Assembly: GCA_030063045.1 (NCBI GenBank)
Contig: JAQSEB010000104.1
Location: 1,054,001-1,118,000 of the forward strand
Direction of reading: 5' to 3'
Length of the DNA stretch: 64,000 bases
Origin: Pratylenchus scribneri
Taxonomy: Eukaryota > Nematoda > Chromadorea > Rhabditida > Pratylenchidae
The notes beneath the pieces were generated by a model that did not search any database, was not told the DNA's origin, and worked only from the letters and a program-made list of their open reading frames with translations. Every line of letters starts with the position of its first letter. Within the stretch, counting starts at the first letter, position 1. Below, in pieces: positions 12,618 to 26,200 of this stretch. The translations under genes were made by a program, and so were the position numbers.

Positions 12618-13222
12618 TGGAACATGCATTATCCTTTTTTGGGTGAATAAATGACTGGTACTCATACTCATTCAATAAAAAAGGATTGAGTCTCGATGCC
12701 CCCAGATTCGTTCCGGATAAGGTTGTCTTGGCTCAAATTTCGCCGGTGAGGCAGGAAATGTTTTTGGGCCGACAGTATTGAGAATTGCGGATTTTGGCAA
12801 ACAAAAAAAAAGTGGAGATTCTAATTCACCCCAATTCATGGTTGGATAAAGAATATTTTTGGTGGCTAATTATTCAATTTGTAAAATTTTATAATTTTTT
12901 AAGAGGCCGATGAATTTATTTAAATAAATGCAAAAAATTCTGTCGCATCAAAACAATAATTATATTAAATAAAACGCACAAAAATCCATCAATTTAAGTG
13001 AAAATGGGGGAATGGGTGAGGGTGATGGAATGGAGTGGAAGGGAATGATTTGATTTAATCAAAATTTGTATCCATAATAAAAGTCAAAATCTCAACATTT
13101 GTTTGGTTTTTTTGGGAAGTCAAAACAAAAAAGGGGAAGCAGCAAAGCAAAAACATCTTTGGGGGATTTGGTTGGATTTTACTTTATTTATTCATTCTTT
13201 GCCCATTCATTCATTTTGCCTT
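12618..13222. other. Intergenic, profilin 3' end to IR25a-type start
   Basis: No coding or structured signal recognised. It should hold the promoter of the IR25a-type gene and the profilin 3' UTR. Confidence 0.6.
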
Positions 13223-13980
13223 TCAATATCCGGCATCCTCCAAATATTTGGCCAATTTCTCCACGGCACCACGCACATCGGCCCCGGCAGCACCTTCACC
13301 CTCGTAGACGGCAACCAGCACAGCAGATTTGGTCTTGGCGGCGAAAAATCTGCAAAATTATAAAAATTAATGTGAATTAATCCATTTTGAATATCCAATT
13401 GAATATTAAAAGTTTTACTGATGATTTTCGTTTATTTACTATACTATTCTCTTTGAGTGATTCTGAAAATTAGAATTGGTAGTCCAAGAAATGGTTTAAT
13501 AAAAATACTTTTGGTTTAATAAATTTTTCACAGGCGAAAAAGTATAATTTTTTAAAATTTATCATTTATTCAGCAAAATTCATTTATTAAAATTATTGTC
13601 AGTCAGAAAACAAACCCTGTCTTGTCCTTCTTGCCAAAAATCAGATTCTCCTCCGTTCGTGGAACAATATAGTGAACGCCTAAAGTAATTTAAATCATTA
13701 TTTTTTATTACTCAAAGAGGAATAACCTTCAAGATCAGACCCAGTTGTTGGCACATTTTGTAAATCGTCGAATTGACTGCACAATTTCTTCAGCTCTGCT
13801 TCGGTTGCCTTTATTAAAAAATTAAATTATTGCAATTTATTTTCGTCGATTAACCTTAAATTCGCCGTCTCCTTCAGTCCTGGCCCAGACACTGCCGTCA
13901 GCAAGGCCAACAATGGCAGCACGACGAATTTCCCCGCAACTGTCGGTCAAAGTTTGAATATAGGCGGTCCAACCACTCAT
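13223..13980 (-). CDS. pfn: Profilin
   Basis: Four exons (13980-13855, 13808-13727, 13679-13616, 13349-13223) give 132 residues, the usual profilin length. The N-terminus MSGWTAYIQTL matches the start of the poly-proline/actin-binding fold. It is followed by AAIVGLADGSVWA, the central GVHYIVPRTEENLIFGKKD and the C-terminal helix AVEKLAKYLEDAGY. Profilin binds G-actin and poly-proline (formins, Ena/VASP) and promotes ADP-ATP exchange on actin in the cytosol. All introns are short with GT-AG borders. The family is certain; which of the nematode paralogues (pfn-1, -2 or -3) it matches cannot be decided here. Confidence 0.95.
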
Positions 13981-15142
13981 TTTTCGTTGTTTTATTTGTT
14001 TTCTTTGATAGCCGTTGAATAAATAATAAATTAAGCAAGCTGAAAATAATTAGAATTGGATTGATTTATTATCAAAAATGAGTGGTGGTGTTATGGGAAT
14101 TTATGATAAGATGATAAAATGTGAAAATGATGAGGGAGGGGAAGGAATTTGAATGGAATTTTTCTAACAAATTTATTTGAGAATTGACTGCTAAAATATA
14201 AATTATTCATTCATACTCTGTTCCCATTCCCATTCATTTTTCGGGAGTTTTTCGTATAAGCCATAACAGAATAGTTGGAGACAAAAAATGCAATGGAGTC
14301 CTATAATATTGCCAAATGTGGGAATGGGATGACTCATTCATCTTTTTTTCACAAAAATGAAGGTTCTTATGATGAAAATAAGGCCACACCAAAAAATAGT
14401 TGGGTCGATGAACATTACTAAAATATATTTGGTGAGTTCTATTCCCATCCTAATCATTCCGTTACGGCGTTCCGGTTTAATAATCAATTATTCGATAATA
14501 ATTTAAAATGAAGAAAATAAAGTGATTAGGGCGGTGTCGCAAATTAATTTACCAATAAAAACAAAAATAAACAACGTAATTTTGGGTCAATTAAAACCAT
14601 TAAACCCATAAATTAACGAAAGCATCCATCAATCAAACGATTTTTGATCAAAAAGGGCGAAATAGTGAATAATATTAGACGGAAAAGCAATAAGACATTA
14701 TATCCAAAATAAAATATAATGCCAAGGAAGAAAAATCAAAAATATCGACTGGCTCTTTTAAACCACTCAAATGCATGCCATTCAATAAAAGTTGGATAAA
14801 GCATTGGTTTTTCAGCACAAATCGCTTACTTGATTAATTCCTTTTCAATAAAATATAATTGCATTAACCATTAAAATATTTTATTATATATAATTAGCAA
14901 TAAAAATATTAAAAAAGGACATTTTTTTAAGTAATATTTTTTCATTTATTATTGAAATTCATGCACATCATAAACATATTTAATTTAAATATTAATATCA
15001 AAAAGTCGGTTTATTTATTATCTGGATAAGTGATTTTAATTTGAATAAATTACAAAATTTTGTGGAACAAAATGGGAAATCATGGACATAAATAAATTCC
15101 TGAGTGAGTTTAATTCAACTATTTGTGTTTGTGTTTTTCTGA
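13981..15142. other. Intergenic, AT-rich
   Basis: No gene or repeat recognised. It contains the upstream region of profilin and the 3' flank of the coiled-coil gene. Confidence 0.6.
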
Positions 15143-18100
15143 TCATTTCCAATTAAAAACTCGCTTGAATAATTTATGCAAAGTTCCTCCTCCTTCTCCG
15201 CCACTTCTCCTCCTTCTCTCATCCTCTTCCCCGGTTCTCCTTCTCAATTCGTGCAAAATTTTCTGCAATTTTTTAATTTGCCAATTGAACTCCTTGCGCG
15301 AATGTGCCTCCGTTTGTCGCAATTTCTGGGCCAATTGTGTGCCTTAATTTAATAAAATTTAATTTAAATATAATCATTTTATATTCCAAATCCACATAAA
15401 AAGTCTAACACTTTTCTATCTCTCAAAATCGCACTTAATTTAAGGCCAATTTTGCCGCCAGCGTTGACCTCAAATTGGGGAGGGAGGCGAAGGGGGTCAA
15501 TTCACATTTGGGCAGGAAAAGGAAATTGCGCGCTGCTATTTTTCGAGCCTTTTAATTAAATCGAAGGTAATTGGCCCTCTTTTATGCTTTCCCACCATTT
15601 TCATCAGCCAATAGCTCAAAATTACTTAAACATTGTAAATTTTATTCCCAAAACTATTCCAAATGTTTTTGAGGCAAATTTCCTCCTCTTCTCTTTTGGT
15701 TGACCTTGTCTTTTCCAATTTCCGGTCCATACCCCCAAAATTCATTTTTTGCTTGAATTGGCCTTTTTTGCATGGAAAAACATCAAGACAAAATTGGAGG
15801 AAAAAATGCGCAAGAATGATTCGAGAAGGCCAAAAAGAAATGGAATGGAAGTTGGAATTTGGAGAGGAAATTATGAGGTAGATGAAAAGATGGAATGGGC
15901 CGAGGGGAAATATTGTCGGATTGCGCAATTCAAATGGACGAAGATGGATGGGAAAATTGAGGACATAACAAGGCTAATGGAAAATGATGGATTCATTCAG
16001 CAAAAAAAGAAGACGAGATTTTGACGGAAAAATGATGGGAAAAAGTTGGGTGAAAATGTTGGATTGGAATATGATAATTATTATTTAGTATGTTTTATAT
16101 TATTTAGAATGTTCTAATACCAAATGAGGACAATTCAATCCATCATATTCATTTCCAAATTTCCATGCTTTTTCCCATCTTTGTTATTTTCAATTTTTGA
16201 ACAACCAATCAATCTTATTGCGACGACCATTTTTGGCAATGCTTTTTTAAATGCGCGATGACCACTTTTTGCGAACAAATTAGTTTTAAAAGGAACATTT
16301 ATGCGGAATGGAAATGGATGTGTTCATCTCACAGCGGGTCATCAGCCTCCTTTTTGGAGACAAATTTTGAAAATATACATCTGCTACTTTTATGGATGGA
16401 TCGACGAACGAACATATTTCGCTTACCATAATGTTTCTTTGAGTGATGCCTGGGGCAAATTGAAAAGAAGGGAAGAAAAGTGGCAAAAATGCTTCTCAAA
16501 TTATTAAAAAATGGAATTTGGATATAGGCCAATTTATTTATAAGAATTTTTGAGGTTTATTTAAAACCAATTTGTAATGTCCCGAAATATACATTTTTAA
16601 GTGAAATTGTTTAAAAAGGCTGATGGCGGTTCGTTTTGATCAATTTTACTATAAATTAGATTGCCGCCGGCCCCAGCAGGTGGTTTGGTTGCTTTGATAT
16701 GCTGCCTTTTTCCTATTTAAAAAAGTGGCATAAAAGGAAGCGCGTCTGCGCCATAAAATTGCGTAAAATACGCCCCAAATTGTTTTGCGGCAATCATCCC
16801 TCATAAAAAAAGATAGTCAATGTTTAAATTAATAATTTGCCCTTAAGTTTTTACTTACCAAATTCGATGCTTTTTCTCCGAAAATTTTCATCACTGTCCA
16901 ATGCAGTTCCACTCAACTCGACGCCTTTGGCCAATCGGATGCCAACCAATTCGGCCAATTCCCTTTGGGCCAGACGAATTCGTCGTGCCTTCTCAATTGA
17001 GGACATCATCTGCATTTTTGGCGCCATTGTGCCGCCTCCTTCCACATTTCGGGCTTGAATGAAGGCGGCGGTGGCCAGTCGACCTGAAAATATGGCATTT
17101 TGGTGGTTTTTACACAATTTATGGACATTTTCAATGTGGGCAGAGGAAAAGAAGAGTAATGGGAGGATAATGGATTGCAAATGTCCAGAGGAATTTATTT
17201 AAGCTGGCAATAAATTAGATAAAATTCTGATTGTGGTGTCAAAACTTGTTGTAATGGAAAGAAGAGGCTTCAAATTTATCCAAATATTACCAAAATTTTG
17301 GCCCTCCTTTTCACAGGAAGTGGGAAATTGCTTAAGGAAATATTCTCCCTTCGTTTTTCTTTTCATTCTCTTTGATTTTGAGGGAAAAGACGGTAGCGTG
17401 TTCTCTGATTGTGAGATTACTGTACCAATAGAAAATGATCCCTGCTGCACTTTTTCAGTCATAATTGTATTCCTAAATGAGCTAATCCATCAAAATTTGT
17501 TATCAAAATGTTCCTCTCTAATTCAGGCGGATATAATGAAATCAAAATTTTTAATATTATTGAATAATGCCTTTTGAAATGTCATCAAAATTCCTAAATC
17601 AGAAAAATGTTCACCATTTCTTTTTTTATTTACCATTCAATTCCCTCGAAAAGTGCCAAAAAGTCGCCCAATGTTGGGGCACATCTTCCCTTCCCTATCG
17701 ATGTGTTTGTATTTGTCTTTTGGATTTGCGCCACTATTTGTGCCATTTTTGGGAGGTTTAAAGAGGCTCCTCTTCATTCTTTCCATCCTCTTATAATCTT
17801 TTCGCTCAAAGGAGAAATACTCTTCCAGGTCATCATCACCCAAAAAGGTACAAAAATGTGAAAAAATGTGGAAATTGACTTAATTTGGTAATTTTTCCAG
17901 CTGGGATTCCTCCCTTCCTTAATTTAATTTCATTTCAAAGTTTTTGGCACTTCATTTTGATTGGCAGGCACTTAAAAAGCAGGGAAAGGGCAACAGAAAT
18001 TGGGATTAATGGGAGGAGGAAAGTGATGCCTTCTGGCCAACTTTTCCAACCAAAAACTGACCATATAAAGCGGGCACATCCTCCACCATGAATTGATGAT

Positions 18101-20233
18101 GCGATGGCATTGATTGATGAGGCTGATTCCCCATTGTCCCAAAATATGGTTGTTGTGGCGGATTGGCAGGTGGCCGTCGTGTTGGCGGTTTCGGTGCTTC
18201 CATTTGTTGGTGAATTGTTGGCGGCGGTGGCAAATTCTCGTACAGTTTTGCCTCCTCCCCTTCGCTGATATTCACAAATTGTGTTTGCTTTTCCCATTCC
18301 TCCTCCAGCGTATTCCTCTCCTCCATTCCACTGTCACTGTTGCTTTTTGGCTCCCCGGTATTTTCGTCGTGCGGGGAAATGACCATCGATGTCCTTTTGG
18401 CCGGTTTTTGAATAATTCGAAGGAATGGCGACAAATTAGTGTAACAATGTTGGCGGCAATTTTGCATTAAACCAATTGGATTCTTTCGGGGAATTGCATA
18501 GTTCGGTTCGAATTGGTCAGAGGAATTGGCCGGAATGAAAACTGCAAAAAAGTGTTAAATTTAGATAAATATTTTGAAGCCATTTTAAGAGGAAAATATT
18601 TGTCAATGCCAACAATGCCTAAGGGCTTCTCCTATTCATTCTACTGTACCACCACTTTTTGCCTAATCACCCCATCATCCTATCAATCAAATGTAGCCAC
18701 AACCCGTTAAACTTATCCCAATCCCCTTCCTTGGGCCACTGGGGGCTTTTAGGCCTCTAGCAAAGGCTCGGGGCGAGAGCCTAGGCCCACTCTCGCACCG
18801 AACAAACTTTGATCCCAGGAATAAGGACTATAAACATTTGTTCAATTTTTAATTTGTATTCACCTTTTTCGATCCCAAAATTGCCTCCTTCTTTATTTCG
18901 ATGTTCTTCCATTTCATTATCATGTGTTGGAATTGGACCCGGAAAATCCAGCAAAATTGGTGAACTGCATCTGCCCTCACCGTCCTCTTCCAAAAATGCC
19001 ATCAACGGATTACTCCGATGATGATGATGACGGCGATGAAGTGATGGGCCAAAATCGGCGCCAAAAATTCGACCATCTCCATTGTGGTGTTTGCGAACTG
19101 TGTATAAAATTTGGGATTATTTAAACAATGTATTTTTGTTAATCATTTGGCCTATAGCTTTATTCTCTAATAAGCTCAAATCAGAAACTAGGCTAAATCG
19201 ACTGAATCTCATTAAGAAAAGAATCCATAAAATCGTTTGGAAAATCAAATCCATTCTTCCTTATTAGAGAAATTTATGATTTTTGGGAATAAACGTCGAT
19301 CCAAATTACCCTAAATTCTCTTTCAATTCCCCACTCTCTATTCCCCACCTTTTCATAAAGTTGTAAAATAATTTATAGGAGAATTTAGGGTATCCATTTT
19401 ATTTAATCTATTTATAAATTTGCTTCATTTCCCCTCATATATAAATTGCGTACCAATTTGCGAAGTTTTACTGCCCCTTTTGTTCGACTCCAATGTTCGG
19501 TGCCGTCGATTTTGTCTTGCCAAATCATTGATCAATTTTCGTTGTTGCTGTTCCATTGACCTCTGTTTGCGACTTTCCCTGCCTACGCCGGCATCCCCAT
19601 TTTGGCCAAATCCCATCAATTTATGGTTGGACAATGGCCGAAAATAGATTGAAGTCTCATCCAAATGCTCCAAACTTGATTTTGGCGTTGAACAAGAGGC
19701 CGCAAACATCATTGGAGTCACAAATTCTACAATCATTTTTTAGGTAAATTATAAATGAAATTCATTTTGAGTTAAATAATTTTGGAATACATAATATTTT
19801 GGGGGTTACTTGTCGGTTATCCGCCTGCAGATGGCTTTGAATTGAAACGAAGGGTCCCTCTTATGGGTGATTACAATTAGGGTTACGGATACGTGAGATG
19901 ATAACCTAACCCTGAATGACCCTAACCTTACCAGATGACCTAGATTGAAAAAAATCTGCAAGCGGATAACCGTCAAGTATACCCATTTTGGTACCCACCT
20001 TTCCTGCCACCCCCAGGCCACATCAATCGACTCGGTGTCATCGCCGTTGCCATTTGCCGCCGTTGTTGCCGCCTTTTCTCGAATTTTTTCTCCTCTTCGG
20101 CTTCAGTATCCGATTGAGTGGTGAAATTTTGTGACGAAAATGCGGATGAACTGCGCGAAGAGCCGGAATTGAGTCGAGGACGGCAATGTGAGGAGGGAAA
20201 AAGGCCGCCGGCGCTCAAATTATTGGACAACAT
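15143..20233 (-). CDS. Unrecognised 548-residue protein, proline-rich middle and basic C-terminal coiled coil
   Basis: Six exons with canonical borders sum exactly to 549 codons: 20233-19999, 19726-19454, 19097-18864, 18541-18062, 17083-16859 and 15342-15143. The start is the first ATG of the open exon (MLSNNLSAGG). Visible features in order: a Ser-rich N-terminus; an acidic-basic stretch EAEEEKKFEKRRQQRRQ; a basic helix with ERESR-type charge (RRHRTLESNKRG); a His run (RRHHHHRSNP); a proline-rich segment with PPPPTIHQQ and PKPPTRRPPANPPQQP that could bind SH3 or profilin; then two helical blocks, IEKARRIRLAQRELAELVGI and KEFNWQIKKLQKILHELRRR; and a basic tail FKRVFNWK. No signal peptide or membrane span. 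A cytoskeletal or junctional scaffold would fit, but that is a guess. The last intron (15343-16858) is 1.5 kb. I do not recognise the family. Confidence 0.75.
18600..18826 (+). repeat. Dispersed repeat, copy 1 (intronic)
   Basis: It lies in the intron between exons 3 and 4 of the coiled-coil gene. Shared core: ACTTTTTGCCTAATC followed by CCTATCAATCAAAT. A second block, GGCCTC with CTCTCG nearby, is shared with the copy at 52952-53272. Confidence 0.8.
19808..19978. mobile_element. MITE-like inverted-repeat element, family A copy 1
   Basis: Both ends carry an imperfect inverted repeat of about 27 bp (left ACTTGTCGGTTATCCGC, right end its near reverse complement). It is 171 bp with no coding capacity, and sits in the first intron of the coiled-coil gene. 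A related element lies at 35234-35371. Confidence 0.75.
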
Positions 20234-23200
20234 TTTGACGAGGAATTTAATTAGGATTTAAATGAATTTAATATAAATTTAGGGGATTGTTGACGAGACG
20301 AAAGAAGGCAAACATTTTGGTATTGTTTTTGAGCTGAAAATAGGGGAAAAAACATTGACAAATATTACAAAATTGGCGATAAAGATGAACAATGGTGGGG
20401 CTTATTAAATGGACCAAATGTACTTTGATATGAATGGAAGATAAAAAAAGGGATTATCGAGAATTAATCCGAGAATAGCTGGGAATGGTTCTTGAGTTGA
20501 TGAGAGCAGAGTCTATTTTTTCGAATAAACTTCTAGGTTTTTATAATGAATGGAATGGAATGGAATGAAATGTTAATAAAATATCGTTTATAATATTTTA
20601 AAACCCCAGGGGTTTTTTCTCAACCTTCCCAAAAATGGGGAAATATTATATTAGAGAAGGGGAATTTATTAGTAGGGGAAGTAGGGGCTATTAGAGAATG
20701 GGGATTTATTAAAGATGGTGTTTTAAAAGAGCATTTATGGTATGAATAATTTGAATGTGTTGGAAGTTTGAGGATGAATATTGAATGGGTCAAGGAGGGC
20801 ACATTGGCACCATCCATGAATTGCCCAATTCCAATCAAAAATGCTTCAATGCCCACTTAAATTCTGCCATTCTCGAATTGAGAGTCCCCTCCATCATTTG
20901 TAATTAATAATTGGCAAATTGCCGGAAATATTCCATCCATTCCCCTCTCTTTTCCCCACTCGAACTTTATTTTTTGAATTCGAATCAATGAAAACTATTT
21001 TTGCATATTAATTGAATGAAAATACAAATTGGCCGAATTGAGCTATTCAAATTGAGAAAGGGGGAGTAAATGAATAATATTAGCCAATTTGAATGAAAAT
21101 GAATAGGGGAGGAGGATTTGAATTGGGTCGAAAACAAATGAAAGAATGGGGGAGGGGATTTGTTTGGTTTGTTGGGGCACAAAAGTGTGCAATGGAATGA
21201 ATGAAAAGCAATAGGGGCTAAAGATGCTATCGGCTGGGCTACGAAGGATTAAGAGAAAATGTGCCAAAGGAATTGGGCCAAAAGGTCAATGGATCATTTG
21301 GAAAGGGAGGAGGCCAAATGGACAATGCGATCAACAAAAGAAGGAAAGCGAGAATTGGGGAATGGGCCAAGAAAATTGCCAAAGGATTGGATTAATTCTA
21401 TGAAATAAATATGGTAACAAGTGTCTATAAGGGATAAATTGCCAATTGCCAATGGCTTCATCTTATTTAGTTGATCAAAGCAATCATTTTGGATAGAAGG
21501 ACAAACGATGATCGAGGGGAAGGAAAATAAAAGGATGACCCCAAGAATTGCTATATTTGAGCAGAGGATTGAATTGCGGGCACTTTGAGGAATAAATTGA
21601 TGGGGAAGGAATAAAGTGGTTGGAATTGAGGGGAAATGGAGGTGTGCCAATTGCCTATTCCCCCTTTTCAATGTTCGGCACACAATTTTTTGCCCTCATC
21701 CACCCAAAATTGCTTCCAACAGTTCCGCCTTCTTTCCTGTGCTTTGGGCGTGGCATTTAGGACAAAATTGGATGGTTGGGGGGGGGGGGGGCAGGTGTGC
21801 CTTCTTCCCTTTTTATGGAGAAGGAAAAAAGGAGGCCAACCTAACGGATACGGAGGGAAGGAAGGGAAATTTGTTTGCAACTTGATGGCATCTTGAACAA
21901 GGACAAATTTGATGAAACGATGGATGAGCCGCGCAAAAATGGACGATGATGGAAAGGAAGGGAAGAGAATGATGCCGAGAGAAGATGATCATCCCTGGGG
22001 GTCGATTGAAAGAATTGGAAGAAATAATGGGAAGGCGCGCGGCTCATTTTCATGCCTTTTTAATGGGAATTGAAAGAGAAAAGTGGATACATTTTAGAGG
22101 GAAATATTATTGGCCTTGACTTTCACCGGCACTTTGAGAGCATTTTACACGATGAAAAATATGGGGGAAAACGACAAGAAAAAGTGGTGTCAAAATTGGA
22201 TGAAAAATAAGGAAAAAATGGGCTATACTTTTTGCGCATTTGACTTTTATTCGCCATCTTTCAATGCTTCCTTAAGGGGGGAAGGGGTCATGTTATGCCG
22301 CGCCGGATGGCGCCATCTGCGAGAAATTAATATGAGGTGGATTCGAGGGAATTGGCGGCGATTGATGGCATTTTGGTCCACTTCGCCCAATCACAATGTC
22401 GCGCTTTATAATTGTTCCAAGGGTCAATTTCAAATTGGACGGCGGCTTCATCTTCCTCAATAGAAGCAGAAATCCACCAAATGGCTTATTGGCATGCTGG
22501 CATTTCCGCCGGCTGTTGCCATTTGAAAATGAAATGGCGGTGGGGCGGCGGCGATCAAAATGCAAATGAGATGTGCCGCGCAGGGGTCAACTTTGATTTG
22601 AATAAAAAAGAAAGGGGAAGAAGGCTAGGGCTAAATGAATGAAATTCGAAAAAATGAATTAAATTGGGCATTTTATTAAATTGAAATTGTGCTTTTTTTG
22701 GCTTACTCCAAATTATTAGAATTTGATAAAAATCTAGGGAAAAATGGAGGAGGCTTACATTCTAACGAAAACCACCTAAAATTTACCAAAACCTGGCTAA
22801 TTTTGACATTTCCATGCACATTTTGAGTCAACTTCCTGAATCCTCTGCTGATGAGGTTGTTTTTCCCTTGCTTTCAGTGATGGTAAAAACCCATCTCTTC
22901 AAGGCCCTAATCAAAACCATTCTCGCCAATGTACCCTCTTTCCCCTCACAAATATAATTGCATATTTCCGCGCACCCAAATGCCAATGCCGAGGACAAGA
23001 AATTTTGGAGGAGAAAATGGGGAAATTGACGGTAAAGAAGGGCACAAAATTTTCATTTTCGCCCCCAACTATGAAAATGAGTGACTGACAAGTTTGGACA
23101 GCGGCCACCCACCTTTCTTCAAATCCGGCTTTGGGAAATCTCCGAATGAAGAAGGCAAAAGGCACACACAAATCCAACAGGTTGAAGATTCTGCGCCGAT

Positions 23201-26200
23201 TTTGTCGAGGGCAAAAGCGGCAATTTGCCTGTCAAAACATCCTCCCCTAACTCATTATTATTATTATTACGGCGGTTCCCTCGATAATCTTTTTGGAGGT
23301 TTTAGTTAGCGATGAAAACCTGGAATTTTGGTTGATTTTGGATGGGTAAAATTGGATTTTGGCAATTTATTTCATGGAAACATTCTTATGACGGGCATAA
23401 ATAATAGTTTAATTGGAATTAACAATTAATTAGTCTATTTTCCCTCATTTTTTAATATTAAAAAATTTCTTAAATTTCATCATTTTTTTGCCTTGATTTA
23501 GCCGAGGGGATTTATTCCCCATTTGCCTGGTCATTCGCTGATTATCCTAATACAAATTTCCAATTAATTTTTTAAGCCCCCTTTGGTCAATCCCACTCCA
23601 AATTTGTCCACCTAAATTGCCTCCCCAAACTAATAAATTTGCCTCCATTTTTAATTGGACTTTCAAATGAACAAGCTGCCCCTTTGGCGTGCACATTTTC
23701 CCTTCCCCGCCACATTTTGGACATTTCCGGGGTATGTGAAGGCAAGGGGGTGACAGGTGCCATTGCCCTTCCTTACTCTTGTTCCTCTTGGGATTTGAAG
23801 CCAATAAAACCCCACGAAAAGCCATTCTCCCCCAGCTTACTTCCGTTTCACCGGCAGTGGAACCCTCGGCTAATCCCCCTCATTTCACCCGGGAATTGAA
23901 TGGAAGGGAGAGGGACATTTGGAGGTGCAATCGCGCGAGGGGATTATTGGGAAGGAAAATTGGACAAATGCGATGAAACCATTCTGCGCAGAGGCAAAAG
24001 GGGGATGGTCAAAATTGGGCTCAAATGCGAGATGAAAAAAGAAGAGAATTTAGAGTTGGATATTTTCTGATTTTGTACGAAAATTAATCATTAAATGGCA
24101 ACCTTTTTATTTGCTTATTTTCTTCCATTCGAAATGGAAACAATGGAATAAGGAAAAGCCGGAATATGGCCATTTGGAAGTGAATGGAATACAGCAGGTG
24201 GATGGAAAAGGAGGAAGGAAGTTAACATCGAAAAAGGTTGGACCAAATGCTGCGCGAATATTTGAATGGAAAAAGAATTGAAGCGAATATTTCGGGGACA
24301 TACATCCGGCCATCTGTTGATTTTCCGGTGTAGCAAGCTGGCTTGGCCAAAATATTCCCGAAAAATTGCCAAAAAGAATATAAAGATTGGATGAAAATGA
24401 ATGGCATGTTTGGTTTGGCCGCTGATTTCGCTCATTTTATTTGTGCAGCTGTTACTTTTTTTGGATGCGATGAGATGTGACTTTTTTGGGGACAGGAAAT
24501 GATGGATTTAAAGGCAAACAAAAAGGCAACAAATTGTTGGATGGCGTCGAGATTGGCACGAGACGGAGAATAGATTTTGGGTGGGATGAGCTGGGCAACA
24601 AACAAATCCTTTAGAATAAATGAGGGGAAAGGGGCGGCACAAAATTTTATAGTAAATTAAAATAAAAAGACCAATAAATTTTAAAATTTATTTAAAAATT
24701 TTAATTTTTATGAGAAAATATTATAAAAATTATGAAAAATTTTAATTTTTATGAGAAAATATTATAAAAATTATGAAAAATTTTAATTTTTATGAGAAAA
24801 TATTATAAAAATTATGAAAAATTTTAATTTTTATGAGAAAATATTATAAAAATTATGAAAAATTTTAATTTTTATGAGAAAATATTATAAAAATTATGAA
24901 AAAAAATTTTCATTATTAAGTATTAAAAAATATTAAAAAATTTTTTTAAAATTATGAAAAAATTTAGTTGTTTACAAAAATTTTAAAATTCAAACTAAAA
25001 TTGCCAGAAAAATGAGAAAATGGCCCATAAATAATATTTCTAGAATGATAAAGGGGATTTGGATTGACACCATTTAAACGAGCGCAAAATAAAAAAGGGC
25101 GGAAATGAAGGAAAAAATATTGAAAAAAAAATTCAAATATGGCCATAAATCAAAGTCAACAAATGGGCAAATCATATTGGCCAAAACAGGGAAGGAAAGG
25201 GTAATAATTTTTATTGAAATTTGACTCCGATGACAGCCAATTTTGACACCGGGTTCATCAAAAAATGAGGCAAAAAAGAGGAGAAAAAGATGGGCGACAA
25301 AGTCCAAATGGGGAGAGGGGAAAGACGACGCCGGCGGGGCAAAATGAAGAGAAAGGTGGGAAAATGAAAGGATGGAGGGGAGATTATCCCCGCCGGGCAG
25401 AATTTAGTGGACTCTCTGGACAGGGAATTTGAATGGGAAGGCCCAGACAATTTTGGCGGGGCGAACATTTTTTGGGAACGGGAAAGTGCCAAAAAGAAGG
25501 CGGCAATTGATCAAAAAAATGGGGAGGTGAGAGGGCAACTAATGACCGAAAATTGATACTGGAACAATTGAGTGTCCATCCCAGTCCTTTTGTCCGCGCA
25601 TTGGAATGAACAATTCCTTCCATTCTCTCCGTTTTGGCCCTTTTGAATTCTTTTGTTCCTATTTGGGTTGCGGCGGCAAATTCAAAGGAAATTTGACGAA
25701 GTTTTAATTGGGCAGAAAAATGTGGTGGCCAATGAATTCCAATGGATTATTAAGGAATTTGGTGGAAAATGGAATTTAAGATCGATTTGTAAAATTGGAA
25801 AAATAATCCTTTTTTATAAGAATATTAGAAAAGAGAGGCATTAAAATTAGGCAATTAGAAATATTAAGAGTTGAAAAAAACAAAAGTGCCAACAAGAAGA
25901 GGACGCCAAAATGGGGAAAATGAGTGGAAAATTCAAAGAGGATAAAAAGGCAAATTGCGGCACATAAAAAGGCGGCACCGGCACCGATAAGGCACAAATT
26001 GAAAGGCGCAGAGGCAAAGTTGATAAGAATTAAGGCAACAAAGGCAGAGGGCATAGTCCAACAATATTCCCAACACAATTTCCACAATAATTTTTTTATA
26101 TTCTCATTGCGAATGACCGACCCATTTTCTCGTATCCATTGGAATATGCATTTTGTTGCCTATGGCCAAAAAAGTGTCATCGGGCAAAGAAAAAAAGTTG

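Noticed and set aside
18490..18520. tRNA B-box-like GGTTCGAATT
   Set aside because: Falls inside a coding exon and no cloverleaf can be drawn around it.
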